Positions 54,084 to 64,000 of a stretch of DNA of 64,000 nucleotides are shown here, one piece after another (the first letter of the stretch is position 1; every line of letters starts with the position of its first letter). Source of the DNA: Hormiphora californensis (taxonomy: Eukaryota > Ctenophora > Tentaculata > Cydippida > Pleurobrachiidae). The translations under genes and the position numbers were made by a program. Location: assembly GCA_020137815.1 (NCBI GenBank), contig CM035362.1, forward strand, positions 4,750,008 through 4,814,007, read 5' to 3'. The notes under the pieces were generated by a model. It made no database searches. It was not told the origin of the DNA and saw nothing but the letters and a program-made list of their open reading frames with translations.

Positions 54084-57000
54084 TCATTGTTTAATGCAGT
54101 AACAAGACAGCTTGGCCGGTAACCTATCGGCCGCATTTGAATAGTGTTCTACCAACTTACATAAATCCGGAAACGCAGGACCATCCTCAATGGCATACCA
54201 CGGTGGCCTACCCCCGCGTTTTGTAATTTGAAAATGTTTAACTTGTTTGTCATGAGACATGCTCAGAACATAGTCCGCTGCACTATTACTACTGCCCCGC
54301 ACCAGAAACAGTCCATCAGTAAGACCGTGTGTCGCTAGGAGCGTGTTGGCTTGCTCCCGTTTATCTTGTCCGTGGTACCACGGCTGGGAGCTGTGTCCTG
54401 CACCAGGTGGTTGGGTGGTAGGAAGGAGAGGGTGAACCGAGGAAGTTCAGAGGAATGCGACACTCATTCGATCGGAGTCATAGTGGTTGGCAAGCCAGTG
54501 TTGGACATTGTTATCGGGCACTGCTTCGTAGACTATCGGGTGGGGATCAGCAGGTCGAATGTTGTTGATGTTTACCGGCAGGGGCTGTTGGTCTGAAATT
54601 AGAGTGGTGTTAACAAGATAAACAACAATGGTACTAAACCAATTGAATTAGAGTGGGGTTGTTATTACTGTGTGATTTTAAATGACTGGGACTGGTATAT
54701 TGCGAATTGCGTGAAAACTATGGCATCTTTCGACTTCAAATTTTGGGACATGATAAAACTAGGTTGTAGCAATTTTCTCCTAGTTTTACAGCAAATTTCA
54801 ATGTTCCTGAATGAATCTATTGCCCAAAAACCTCCTCCAACTTTACACAGTCATATCTCTGGAGTCTAATGAGATAGAGAGTTCAAATTTTTAGGAGAGA
54901 CAGATAAGACGATTTCGAATGTTTTGTCTGCTTTACGAGTTGCTACATTTTACCATTTGTTCACAGGAACTGTTTAAAGTGATGTAACACGCTCTAATTA
55001 GGCCAAATTTAGGTCATTTTACCCCTCAAAGATCACATGTCCAGCTGCATCTAGTGGGCTAATGAGGCCTTGAACACGCATACGTCACGTGTTACTGTAG
55101 GGCTACAGCTCTCCTTTTCCATCTTGAACCAGCAGACATGATCATGGCGTCTGGAAGTGGTAACAAGCTGTAGAAAACCAGACAGACTAGATGCTCTCTA
55201 CTTCAACGTATCACTCTCTCCCTTTCTCGTTATAAGGTCACGTGACTGGAATTGGGATCTCGACATGATCAAAATGTCCACAAAGCGTTCTCTCTCTCAC
55301 ACACTCTCTCTCTCTCTCTCTCTCTCTCCCATGTCGAGATCCCAATTCCAGTCACGTGACCTTATAACGAGAAAGGGAGAGAGTGATACGTTGAAGTAGA
55401 GAGCATCTAGTCTGTCTGGTTTTCTACAGCTTGTTACCACTTCCAGACACCATGATCATGTCTGCTGGTTCAAGATGGAAAAGGAGAGCTGTAGCCCTAC
55501 AGTAACTCGTGACGTATGCGTGTTCAAGGCCTCATTAGCCCACTAGATGCAGCTGGACATGTGATCTTTGAGGGGTAAAATGACCTAAATTTGGCCTAAT
55601 TAGAGCGTGTTACATCACTTTAAACAGTTCCTGTGAACAAATGATAAAATGTAGCAACTCGTAAAGCAGACAAAACATTTGAAATCGTCTTATCTGTCTC
55701 TCCTAAAAATTTGAACTCTCTATCTCATTAGACTCCAGAGATATGACTGTGTAAAGTTGGAGGAGGTTTTTGGGCAATAGATTCATTCAGGAACATTGAA
55801 ATTTGCTGTAAAACTAGGAGAAAATTGCTACAACCTAGTTTTATCATGTCCCAAAATTCGAAGTCGAAAGATGCCATAGTTTTCACGCAATTCGCAATAT
55901 ACCAGTCCCAGTCATTTAAAATCACACAGTATTTGAAGGGTCTATCAGATTTTGTAGGTTTGTTGGGGAGAAGTAACAGAGTGGGTTTCTGTTTGTGGAA
56001 CGACATTTTCAATAAAAGTGGTCCGTTTGATTAAAAAACTGACCTTGATCGTCCCTGAGTAGAGCCTCCTGCCAGCCCGGTCGTGATGGAGCCCGAGCCG
56101 GGGACTGGTGGGGAGGAGGGAAGTGAAGGGGGTGGGTCGGTTGTATCTCTATTTTCCTTCCCGCACTGTTACCACTGTCACAGGATGATCTGAAAATAAT
56201 GGGAGGAGATTAACCGACGCGTAACATTGGGGAGAATTGACAGGGACCAGAGACCTTGAGGTATAGAGGGGAGGGAGTCAACATCTCTGGGGAAAACGGC
56301 AGAAACAGATTAATATAAAGTTTGACAATTATTACCTGCTAGTCCGTCCGAGGTTATCCCTAGAAACTGTCCGAGGCGGAGGTCTCATAACAACATGTTG
56401 TTGTAGTTGTGAGCTGCTACCACTGCTACCACTATTACTCCTTTGTCGGGAGGACGCCACAAGGGAGTCATTTCGAGAGGGCAGGGGAGGGGGACCCATT
56501 GGGGGCGGGGAGAAAGCGGGGGGAGGGGGAACACGGAACATGGCTGACCGATTGGAGACTGGTGGGGTCTCTGTTGTCGGTGTGATGCAGGGTACAGGTC
56601 GAGAGGGTGGGGGCCTGTTAGGTGGGGGTGGAGGGGGAGCTTGTTCTGGTACGGCAGGCTGTATTCTCTGCCCACCCATTAGTGCTGCCAAACTATTAGG
56701 CCCTGTTCACAATCCCCTCCCTTCCATCATTTGTTATCTCTGGACAAGGTCATTGATCGGGACATGGCCGCCTTGTTAGGATGCGGTCCTGGTTAGAGTC
56801 TTGTTTAGGACACATGCCAGCTCATTCACTGACCCCGTCCTCCGTCCCACATCGATCTGTTTCGGTTTCTTGTCCTGAGATCCGTCACTTTGAATGTTGG
56901 CTATCATGGCACTTATCTTGGAGCGAGTTGGGGTTGTTTGCTCGGGGGAGGAGGGTTCCTCAGGGGGAGGAGGGGTGGTGGTGGAGGGGGGTTCCTCCAA

Positions 57001-60000
57001 AAAATCAGGGGGTGGGGGCGGTAACTCATCCGGGGGAGGTGGAGGAAGATCGATTGGAGAATCAGGTTTAGGAGGACATGGTTTCATCGGTGAGCTCTGT
57101 CGTCTCACTCTCCCGTTCATGGTGGATGCCAGTTTAGCTTGAACTGCAGCAAACCCGAACATCTCACTTTCTTGGTTAGAGGTTGGCATGGCTGGTGGAG
57201 GGGCTGTTGAATCAGGTTTACTGGGTAGGGAAAACACTGCTGGTTTAGCGGCTGGTTTAGGGGGAGATGGTTTATTCACCAGAGAGGGAGGAGATGGTTT
57301 GCTAGTAATTGAGGGAGGTTTTCCCTGAACACCAGGACTTGGTAGTTTGAAGGAAGTGGGAGGTGGCAGGTCAGGTACTGCGACGACAGGAGAGGGCAGT
57401 TTCTGTTGCGGTGGTGATCGCTGCTGGGTCTGTTGGGGTGGTGATCGCTGCTGGGTCTGTTGCGGTGGTATTCGTTGTTGTTGTGGCACCGCAGGTTTTA
57501 TAACGGGTACAACAGGTGAGGCTGCTTTCTTTTGGGTCACGTGACCGTTAACATAGCCATTCACAGTAGGGGTAACGGGCGGTGTGGTAGTTGCTGGGAG
57601 AGGTTCAGGAGCAGAGGTGGGAAGTGAGATAGGACCAGGAGTAGGGGCAGGTAAGTCGTGCTGTTCGGTAGCAGTTGATTTCTTTTCCGCTACAAGACGT
57701 TCTATCTCTTGTGTTACCTAGAGGGGGAGCAGTCAGTGAGAATCCAAAGGTAACAATTAGGAACCGACCGACACAAGTAAACAGCCAATCAGAACTCGTT
57801 ATTTAGGTCACGTGACTGGTTATCAGCCAATCAGGGACCATTATTTCCTGATTCGGTCGGTTCCTGGTAACAATTAGGGTTCCTTGAACTTACAGAAGTG
57901 AAATATTCAACAAGATCAGTAATATATAAAGGGGGTAAGAGCAGTAATAAAGGTATAAAGTGGAGGGGTGAAAAAGATGTAAACCAACAATACAAAAAAG
58001 AAGATCTACAGGATATAGATCTATTAGATGCACAATATCATGCACAGTCACGAAATGGCAGCAAAGCTCTCTTTGAACTAGGCCAAGTCATGTTACATGT
58101 AATACGACATTGAAAACAAGACAACAACCTTGTTTTACTTGAAATACTAGTTTGGCTCTCCACCCCGGATCGAGCACTTTACAGGATCTCAACTACCGAA
58201 ATTCGAAAGTAGACAACAATCAAACAACTCTTACCTCTAATAGAACTGATGTCCTGTTTTCAGGTATTTTAGTGCCGTATTTTACAACTCGGAGGGCATA
58301 GAACCACCTGGTAATATCAATATCACTCTCAGCCGCAATACACTTGAGATCTTTTATCGCCACGCCGCTAGCAGCTCGACCCTGATAAATGAGTTGAGTT
58401 GTGAATTGTACCGCGTTATATTGTCTCTTTAATTTAACTTGAATGGTTTGACATTCAGTAGTAGGCAATATTCTAGGAAAAGTTTGACTTTGCTTGACAT
58501 TTTGTCCAGCATCAGAGAGGGGAGCCGGGGAGCGCGTAGAGAAGAACTGAAATGGTCAAAAAAGGGCAAAACAGTGGCACAAAGAACCGGTTAATTTGTC
58601 AAATATTAAGATTCCGAGTAGACTGTATTTTTTGAAGAAAGGGTCCCTTTCTATCGGGGGTGAACCATAGTAACTTCCTCACAACTTACATTGAATGCTA
58701 ATGCGAAATCCGTGGGTGCTTTGTGGTCCGACTTTGGTTCAACACAAAAGTAAATCTGCACATCAGTTAGTGTTGTGAAACATGCCAGGTCTTGGGGAGA
58801 CTGAAAAGAAATGGGAGTTACTACTAGGGATGTTACTAGGGGGTTACTAGGGAAGAATATATATAACGGGTCCAATATATATCCCGTTCAACACAAAAAC
58901 ATAAATTCAATCAGAACTGTGTTTTAACAACCAAATTTAGTGTTTCCCACCAAAATTGCCCCAGTTGAAAGGCACATGAGACAACTCTTAACAAGATAGA
59001 CACCGATATAATGGTACTAAATCAAATAAATTGACAGAAGCTTTCGAGAACACTGTGTTTCACGTCTTCAGGCAACTCTTACCCTGCTCTTCCCCTTGGT
59101 TGAGTAGTAAAGCCCGGAGGAACGTAACATGAAGAACTTCCTGCTCCAAGAATGCTTGGCGTCCTTAAAATGGAGATAACCCTCAATCGAGGGTGCTCTC
59201 TCCGAGAAATACTCCTGGGAGAAAGGGAGGTACGTTATTGAATGATGTGTTGTCTGGCGGCACCAGACCCCGTTTTGGTTCTCAAAACAGTGCGCTCAGA
59301 TCTGATCGGCGTCGTCAGACTATCAATGTGTGTAGGACGTGAGAATGATGTTGGTTACATAAACCGATCAGCAGAAGAAGATGCTTTGGGACATTTAAGG
59401 GTACGCTAACCAAAAATTTTTTTCGAGTGCAGGGAAATCTCTCACCGTAGGGTTGTAGGCCATGCCAAGGAGACCTCAAATATGCAATTTGAGCTCTCAA
59501 GTCGAATTCATATTTTTGCTACAGCTGTTTAAAAAGTGTCCTGTAAATACGTATTTGGCATCTCAAAAAAGTTTTTTTAAAGATAGGAGCATGAAAATTT
59601 GGGGATTTGAAGAGGACATGAAGGTGAATAACAGAAAAAAATTTTTTTTGCAATCCGAGCTGATTTCCGGTCCTGAGATGGATTTCTTTTTTTCCACTTT
59701 AACGCCCTATTTGGCAAAGTTCCGAAAACATGTGAAAAGCTGTAAATTGGTCAAAAGTTGCGTCTAACGATTCTCTATATGGCCATAAATTTTGGGCGCG
59801 TCCTTATTTGAGATAAGCTGTACAGAGTTTTTTTTGTGAAAGCCGTCATTTCAGAAATGAATAAATTCCCTGTATCTCAAAAACGGCTGATCGTAGAGAC
59901 CTGAGACTATGCTTAAACGATTCAGAAGGTCCGATTTTGGGGGGGTCTTCTGAGAGACATTTTGCTCCTACTTCAACCGTTTTTGCTGTAATTGCGAAAA

Positions 60001-63000
60001 ACAAAAACCCATCTTCGCCATCGTGGATTTTTTGTGATTTTGTTTTTGGTGATTATATGGACCCATATGGACCAAATAGTGAAGGAATTAGCTTGTTACA
60101 CACTTTTCCATAGTTTCGGTCCTTTCTTAGCTAAAATTCCCTAATTTCAGGATATTGGAGTTTAGCTTTTGCCCTTTTCATAGAATTTGTTTTTCGCAAT
60201 TACAGCAAAAACGGTTGAAGTAGGAGCAAAATGTCTCTCAGAAGACCCCCCCAAAATCGGACCTTCTGAATCGTTTAAGGGTACGCTAACCAAAATTTTT
60301 TTTCGAGTGCAGGGAAATCTCTCACCGTAGGGTTGTAGGCCATGCCAAGGAGACCTTAAATATGCAATTTGAGCTCTCAAGTCGAATTCATATTTTTGCT
60401 ACAGCTGCTTGAAAAATGAACTGAAAATAAGTTTTTGGCATCTTAAAAATACATTTGTAAAGATAGGATCATAAAAATTTGTGGATTTGAAGAGGACAAA
60501 GAGGTGAGTAGCCACAAAAAAAATTTTTGAAATCCGAGCTGATTTCCGGTCCTGAGATGGATTTCTTTTTTTCCACTTTAACGCCCTATTTGGCAAAGTT
60601 CCGAAAACATGTGAAAGCTGTAAATTGGTGAAAAGTTGCGTCTAACGATTATCTAAGTGGCCATAAATTTTGGGCGTGTCCTTATTTGAGATAAGCTGTA
60701 CAGAGTTTTTTTTGTGAAAGCCGTCATTTCAGAAGTAAATAAATTCCCTGTATCTCAAAAACGGCTGATCGTAGAGACCTGGGACCATGCTTAAACGATT
60801 CAGAAGGTCCGATTTTGGGGGGGTCTTCTGAGAGACATTTTGCTCCTACTTCAACCGTTTTTGCTGTAATTGCGAAAAACAAATTTTATGAAAAGGGCAA
60901 AAGCTAAACTCCAATATCCTGTAATTAGGGAATTTTAGCTAAGAAAGGACCGAAACTATGGAAAATTGTGTAACAAGCTAATTCCTTCACTATTTGGTCC
61001 ATATGGGTCCCTATAATCACCAAAAACAAAATCACAAAAAATCCACGATGGCGAAGATGGGTTTTTGTTTTTCGCAATTACAGCAAAAACGGTTGAAGTA
61101 GGAGCAAAATGTCTCTCAGAAGACCCCCCCAAAATCGGACCTTCTGAATCGTTTAAGCATGGTCCCAGGTCTCTACGATCAGCCGTTTTTGAGATACAGG
61201 GAATTTATTTACTTCTGAAATGACGGCTTTCACAAAAAAAAACTCTGTACAGCTTATCTCAAATAAGGACACGCCCAAAATTTATGGCCACTTAGATAAT
61301 CGTTAGACGCAACTTTTCACCAATTTACAGCTTTCACATGTTTTCGGAACTTTGCCAAATAGGGCGTTAAAGTGGAAAAAAAGAAATCCATCTCAGGACC
61401 GGAAATCAGCTCGGATTGCAAAAACATTTTTTGTGGCTACTCACCTTTATGTCCTCTTCAAATCCCCAAATTTTCATGCTCCTATCTTTAAAAAAATTTT
61501 TTTGAGATGCCAAAAACGTATTTACAGGACATTTTTTAAACAGCTGTAGCAAAAATATGAATTCGACTTGAGAGCTCAAATTGCATATTTGAGGTCTCCT
61601 TGGCATGGCCTACAACCCTACGGTGAGAGATTTCCCTGCACTCGAAAAAAATTTTTGGTTAGCGTACCCTTAAGCATAGTCTCAGGTCTCTACGATCAGC
61701 CGTTTTTGAGATACAGGGAATTTATTCATTTCTGAAATGACGGCTTTCACAAAAAAAACTCTGTACAGCTTATCTCAAATAAGGACGCGCCCAAAATTTA
61801 TGGCCATATAGAGAATCGTTAGACGCAACTTTTGACCAATTTACAGCTTTTACATGTTTTCGGAACTTTGCCAAATAGGGCGTTAAAGTGGAAAAAAAGA
61901 AATCCATCTCAGGACCGGAAATCAGCTCGGATTGCAAAAAAAATTTTTTTCTGTTATTCACCTTCATGTCCTCTTCAAATCCCCAAATTTTCATGCTCCT
62001 ATCTTTAAAAAAACTTTTTTGAGATGCCAAATACGTATTTACAGGACACTTTTTAAACAGCTGTAGCAAAAATATGAATTCGACTTGAGAGCTCAAATTG
62101 CATATTTGAGGTCTCCTTGGCATGGCCTACAACCCTACGGTGAGAGATTTCCCTGCACTCGAAAAAAATTTTTGGTTAGCGTACCCTTAAAGTGGTTAAA
62201 TAATATAGGGTTTGCAACAGGAACCGACCGAAACAAGTAAACAACCAATCAAAACTCGTTATTTAGGTCACGTGACTGGTTATCAGACAATCAGGGACCA
62301 GTATTTCTTGATTCGGTCGGTTCCTGGTTTGCAAAATGGTTATAAAGGTGGTTCAAGTATTAAGTATTTGCCGCACAACCACTTCAACCACTTCCAACTA
62401 CCTCTGTCAGAATTTCCTCAATTTCATCCCGAGTTTTTCCCCGTGCCCGATCCGCTACAGAACCAGAGAAAAACACCTATAATCGGACACGTATACAATC
62501 AGAGAGCGCTGTTTCAGCTGTCATGTCTGGCATCCCAATATATCGGGGACAGGCAGCGCATTTTGTGGGGGCTTTTCAGAGGTTAAGATAATTGATTCAG
62601 CTACAATTAAAAGTTTAGAAAAGGTACGGATAACATGGAATGTGGAGGGGAAGTACAATTATTAATTATCAACAAATAATTGACTTGAGACACACATTTC
62701 ACGCACCTCAGGTTTTTCCAGAAACTCCCACTTCTTCTCATTCTCAACCAAACTCAGCCTGTTATTTGAGTTGGGTCCCCATGATTTGTAAACTTTAACC
62801 ACTTTCTCGTGGTCCTCTAATGTTCGCTCTGAAATGGAATATTGGATGTTAGAGTTGATTCATGGAAGTCTGTAAAGCAACAAGGGAGGCAACGGGGAGA
62901 GGGGGGGTTCAACGACGGAGTAGAAATTGAAAAGTGGTGAGAAGACATACAAGTCACATGACACCGTCTACAAAAAGTAGACCAAGGGGTGCAAAAGAGA

Positions 63001-64000
63001 AGGGCAAACACGTGACACATGACACTGGATTTTCACAATAATAATTGATCCCAAATTTCCCCTCCCCGTGGGTGGGCTCTGCGCGCGAAACAGCCCGCGC
63101 ACACACTGTCTACTTCTTGCAGTGGGGAGGGGGTGAAACTAGCGATATGGGGAGTGAGCGGCCGCGGGGGGTCTACCACGGCATATCCGAGAAACAAACA
63201 ACAACCCCACAACAGGGAACACAAGCTGCACTGTAGACACAAGTGGGGACACATTACTGAAAACACACAAAACAGAGGACCCACAATGATTGGAATTCAG
63301 CAGGAACCGACCGAATCAGGAAATACTGGTCCCTGCTTGGCTGGTATCTAGTCACGTGACCTAAATAACGAGTTCTGATTGGTTGTTTACTTGTTTCGGT
63401 CGGTTCCTGGAATTCAGAGGGTAGGAGGAAAGAGGCAGATCACAGGGGAGGAAAGTTGGCGGTTTGCTATCATCAACAAATCTACTGATTCAAACACTAT
63501 TTATTTTCACGCAACAATCATCAGCACTAAATCCCAAAAAAAGCAGCAGCTAAAAACATGATAGAGGTACACCACGGTGTATAAAAAGTGAAACATAACT
63601 CTATGTGAACTTACGAAGTTGCCTTCCATTCTTCTTGGTGTTGTTAGCTGCAGTTTGAAATGAGGTTAAGTGAGGTTTGAGGTTAGGTGAGGTTTGCAAT
63701 GAGGTTAAAGAGGTTTTAAAGTGGTTTGGAATGAGGTTTTAGGTGATGAAATACTCACAATTTGTGAGTTAAAAAGTAAGGTATAAGCAAGAAGGTGCAC
63801 AGCACACGTATAGCAATATATAAACACACATCGCCCTTGACTAACCTGCACTCGCTTCCGTCAACTGTTCAACCAACGTTAAATTCCCAGATAGAGAGAG
63901 ATCATTTTTCAGTGCCAGAGAGAGACAAACATCCCAAGCAGTTTGGTTTCTGTCAACTCGAACCGTTTTTACTAGACTTCCACCGTGCATATGGATCCTG
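54084..64000 (-). CDS. RA-PH-proline-rich-SH2 adaptor (MRL/Grb7-like), N-terminus off window
   Basis: Exons in order: 63846-64000 (partial), 63615-63647, 62707-62828, 59083-59214, 58690-58800, 58235-58546, 56834-57717, 56336-56692, 56044-56189, 54464-54592 and 54084-54397. All keep phase; about 897 residues. The RA domain (VKTVRVDRNQTAWDV, RTLEDHEKVVKVYKSW) leads directly into a PH domain (IEGYLHF, WSRKFFMLRSSGLYY, DLACFTTLTDVQIYF, KAPTDFALAF, RWFYALRVVKYG). A proline-rich segment with two LPPPPP motifs of the Ena/VASP-binding type follows. It ends in an SH2 domain (PWYHG, GLFLVRGS, VKHFQI). Two junctions are less certain: 56834/56692 and the 66-nt intron 54398-54463. The protein probably links Ras-family GTPases, membranes, actin regulators and phosphotyrosine. 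Confidence 0.88.
54668..55929. mobile_element. 1.26-kb palindromic foldback element
   Basis: Arms of about 620 bp are near-perfect inverted copies starting CTGTGTGATTTTAAATGACT. The centre is a (CT)n tract near 55300-55330. Both arms hold the same 65-codon open frame (NDWDWYIANCVKTMASFDF), which reaches almost to the outer end. Located in the intron before the SH2 exons. Confidence 0.85.
57758..57866. mobile_element. hAT-like MITE with 8-bp target duplication
   Basis: Perfect flanking duplication GTAACAAT. The first base of the left end is mutated (TAGGAACC). Intronic in the SH2 gene. Confidence 0.9.
57867..58234. other. Intron of the SH2 gene
   Basis: Between the PH-domain exon and the proline-rich exon; no other feature seen. 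Confidence 0.5.
59399..62186. mobile_element. TTAA-flanked palindromic element, outer copy
   Basis: Ends GGGTACGCTAACCAAAAA and the inverted copy. TTAA lies at 59395-59398 and 62187-62190. Removing the inner copy leaves about 1393 bp. TTAA targets are typical of piggyBac-type elements, though the terminal bases differ from the usual CCC start. No transposase. Confidence 0.85.
60279..61669. mobile_element. TTAA-flanked palindromic element, inner copy
   Basis: 1391 bp with the same ends, flanked by TTAA at 60275-60278 and 61670-61673. It is inserted in the right arm of the outer copy, with its unique centre in the opposite orientation. Confidence 0.87.
62218..62326. mobile_element. hAT-like MITE with 8-bp target duplication
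   Basis: Perfect flanking duplication GTTTGCAA. Intronic in the SH2 gene. Confidence 0.9.
62829..63614. other. Intron of the SH2 gene containing a MITE
   Basis: Between RA-domain exons. Apart from the MITE at 63301-63409 no feature was recognised. Confidence 0.5.
63301..63409. mobile_element. hAT-like MITE with 8-bp target duplication
   Basis: Perfect flanking duplication GAATTCAG at 63293-63300 and 63410-63417. In opposite orientation to the 62.2-kb copy. Confidence 0.9.

Overview
The window is animal (metazoan) nuclear DNA. It holds spliced genes with short GT-AG introns, C2H2 and THAP zinc-finger proteins, a mucin-type GalNAc-transferase, an LRRC49 tubulin-polyglutamylase subunit and an RA/PH/SH2 adaptor. 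It also holds two LINE retrotransposons and many MITE-like inverted-repeat elements. Small introns and the gene content suggest a non-vertebrate, perhaps early-branching, marine animal. The species cannot be fixed from the sequence alone. All exon models were built by hand from splice consensus, phase matching and recalled family sequences; no search was run.

Region 1 (1-16.9 kb, minus strand) is a head-to-tail cluster of ten related units. Each has a near-identical leader exon (about 60 codons, ending in phase 1) spliced to a variable module. Eight units carry C2H2 finger arrays, and one of these eight switches in mid-array to a THAP domain. Two units carry a coiled-coil module instead. The most upstream unit also has a separate THAP domain spliced in front of the leader. 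Gaps between units are 176-438 bp. Every leader exon is preceded by a 3' splice site, and almost no gap has AATAAA, so the cluster looks like one transcription unit with alternative or trans-splicing. A pogo-like element pair sits in one intron.

Region 2 (16.9-23.3 kb) has small foldback elements and an apparently intact LINE (LINE-A, minus). It lies next to a candidate first exon of an unidentified minus-strand gene.

Region 3 (23.4-38.0 kb, plus) is LRRC49 in 11 in-frame exons. Its introns hold a composite of nested inverted-repeat elements inside a 30-bp minisatellite, and a second LINE (LINE-B) with a canonical -1 frameshift heptamer between its ORFs.

Region 4 (38.7-42.0 kb, plus) is a cadherin-like/RING/TRAF-finger/TPR gene with several apparent frameshifts. 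Region 5 (43.3-51.9 kb, plus) is a complete 15-exon polypeptide GalNAc-transferase. Region 6 (54.1-64.0 kb, minus, running off the edge) encodes an RA-PH-proline-rich-SH2 protein that combines features of the MRL (lamellipodin/RIAM) and Grb7 families. Its introns contain a 1.26-kb palindrome and a TTAA-flanked element inserted into a copy of itself.

Nine partial or complete copies of a roughly 100-bp hAT-like MITE are scattered from 30 kb rightwards. A recurring oddity is tandem duplication of sequence exactly at exon/intron junctions in LRRC49 and the GalNAc-transferase gene.
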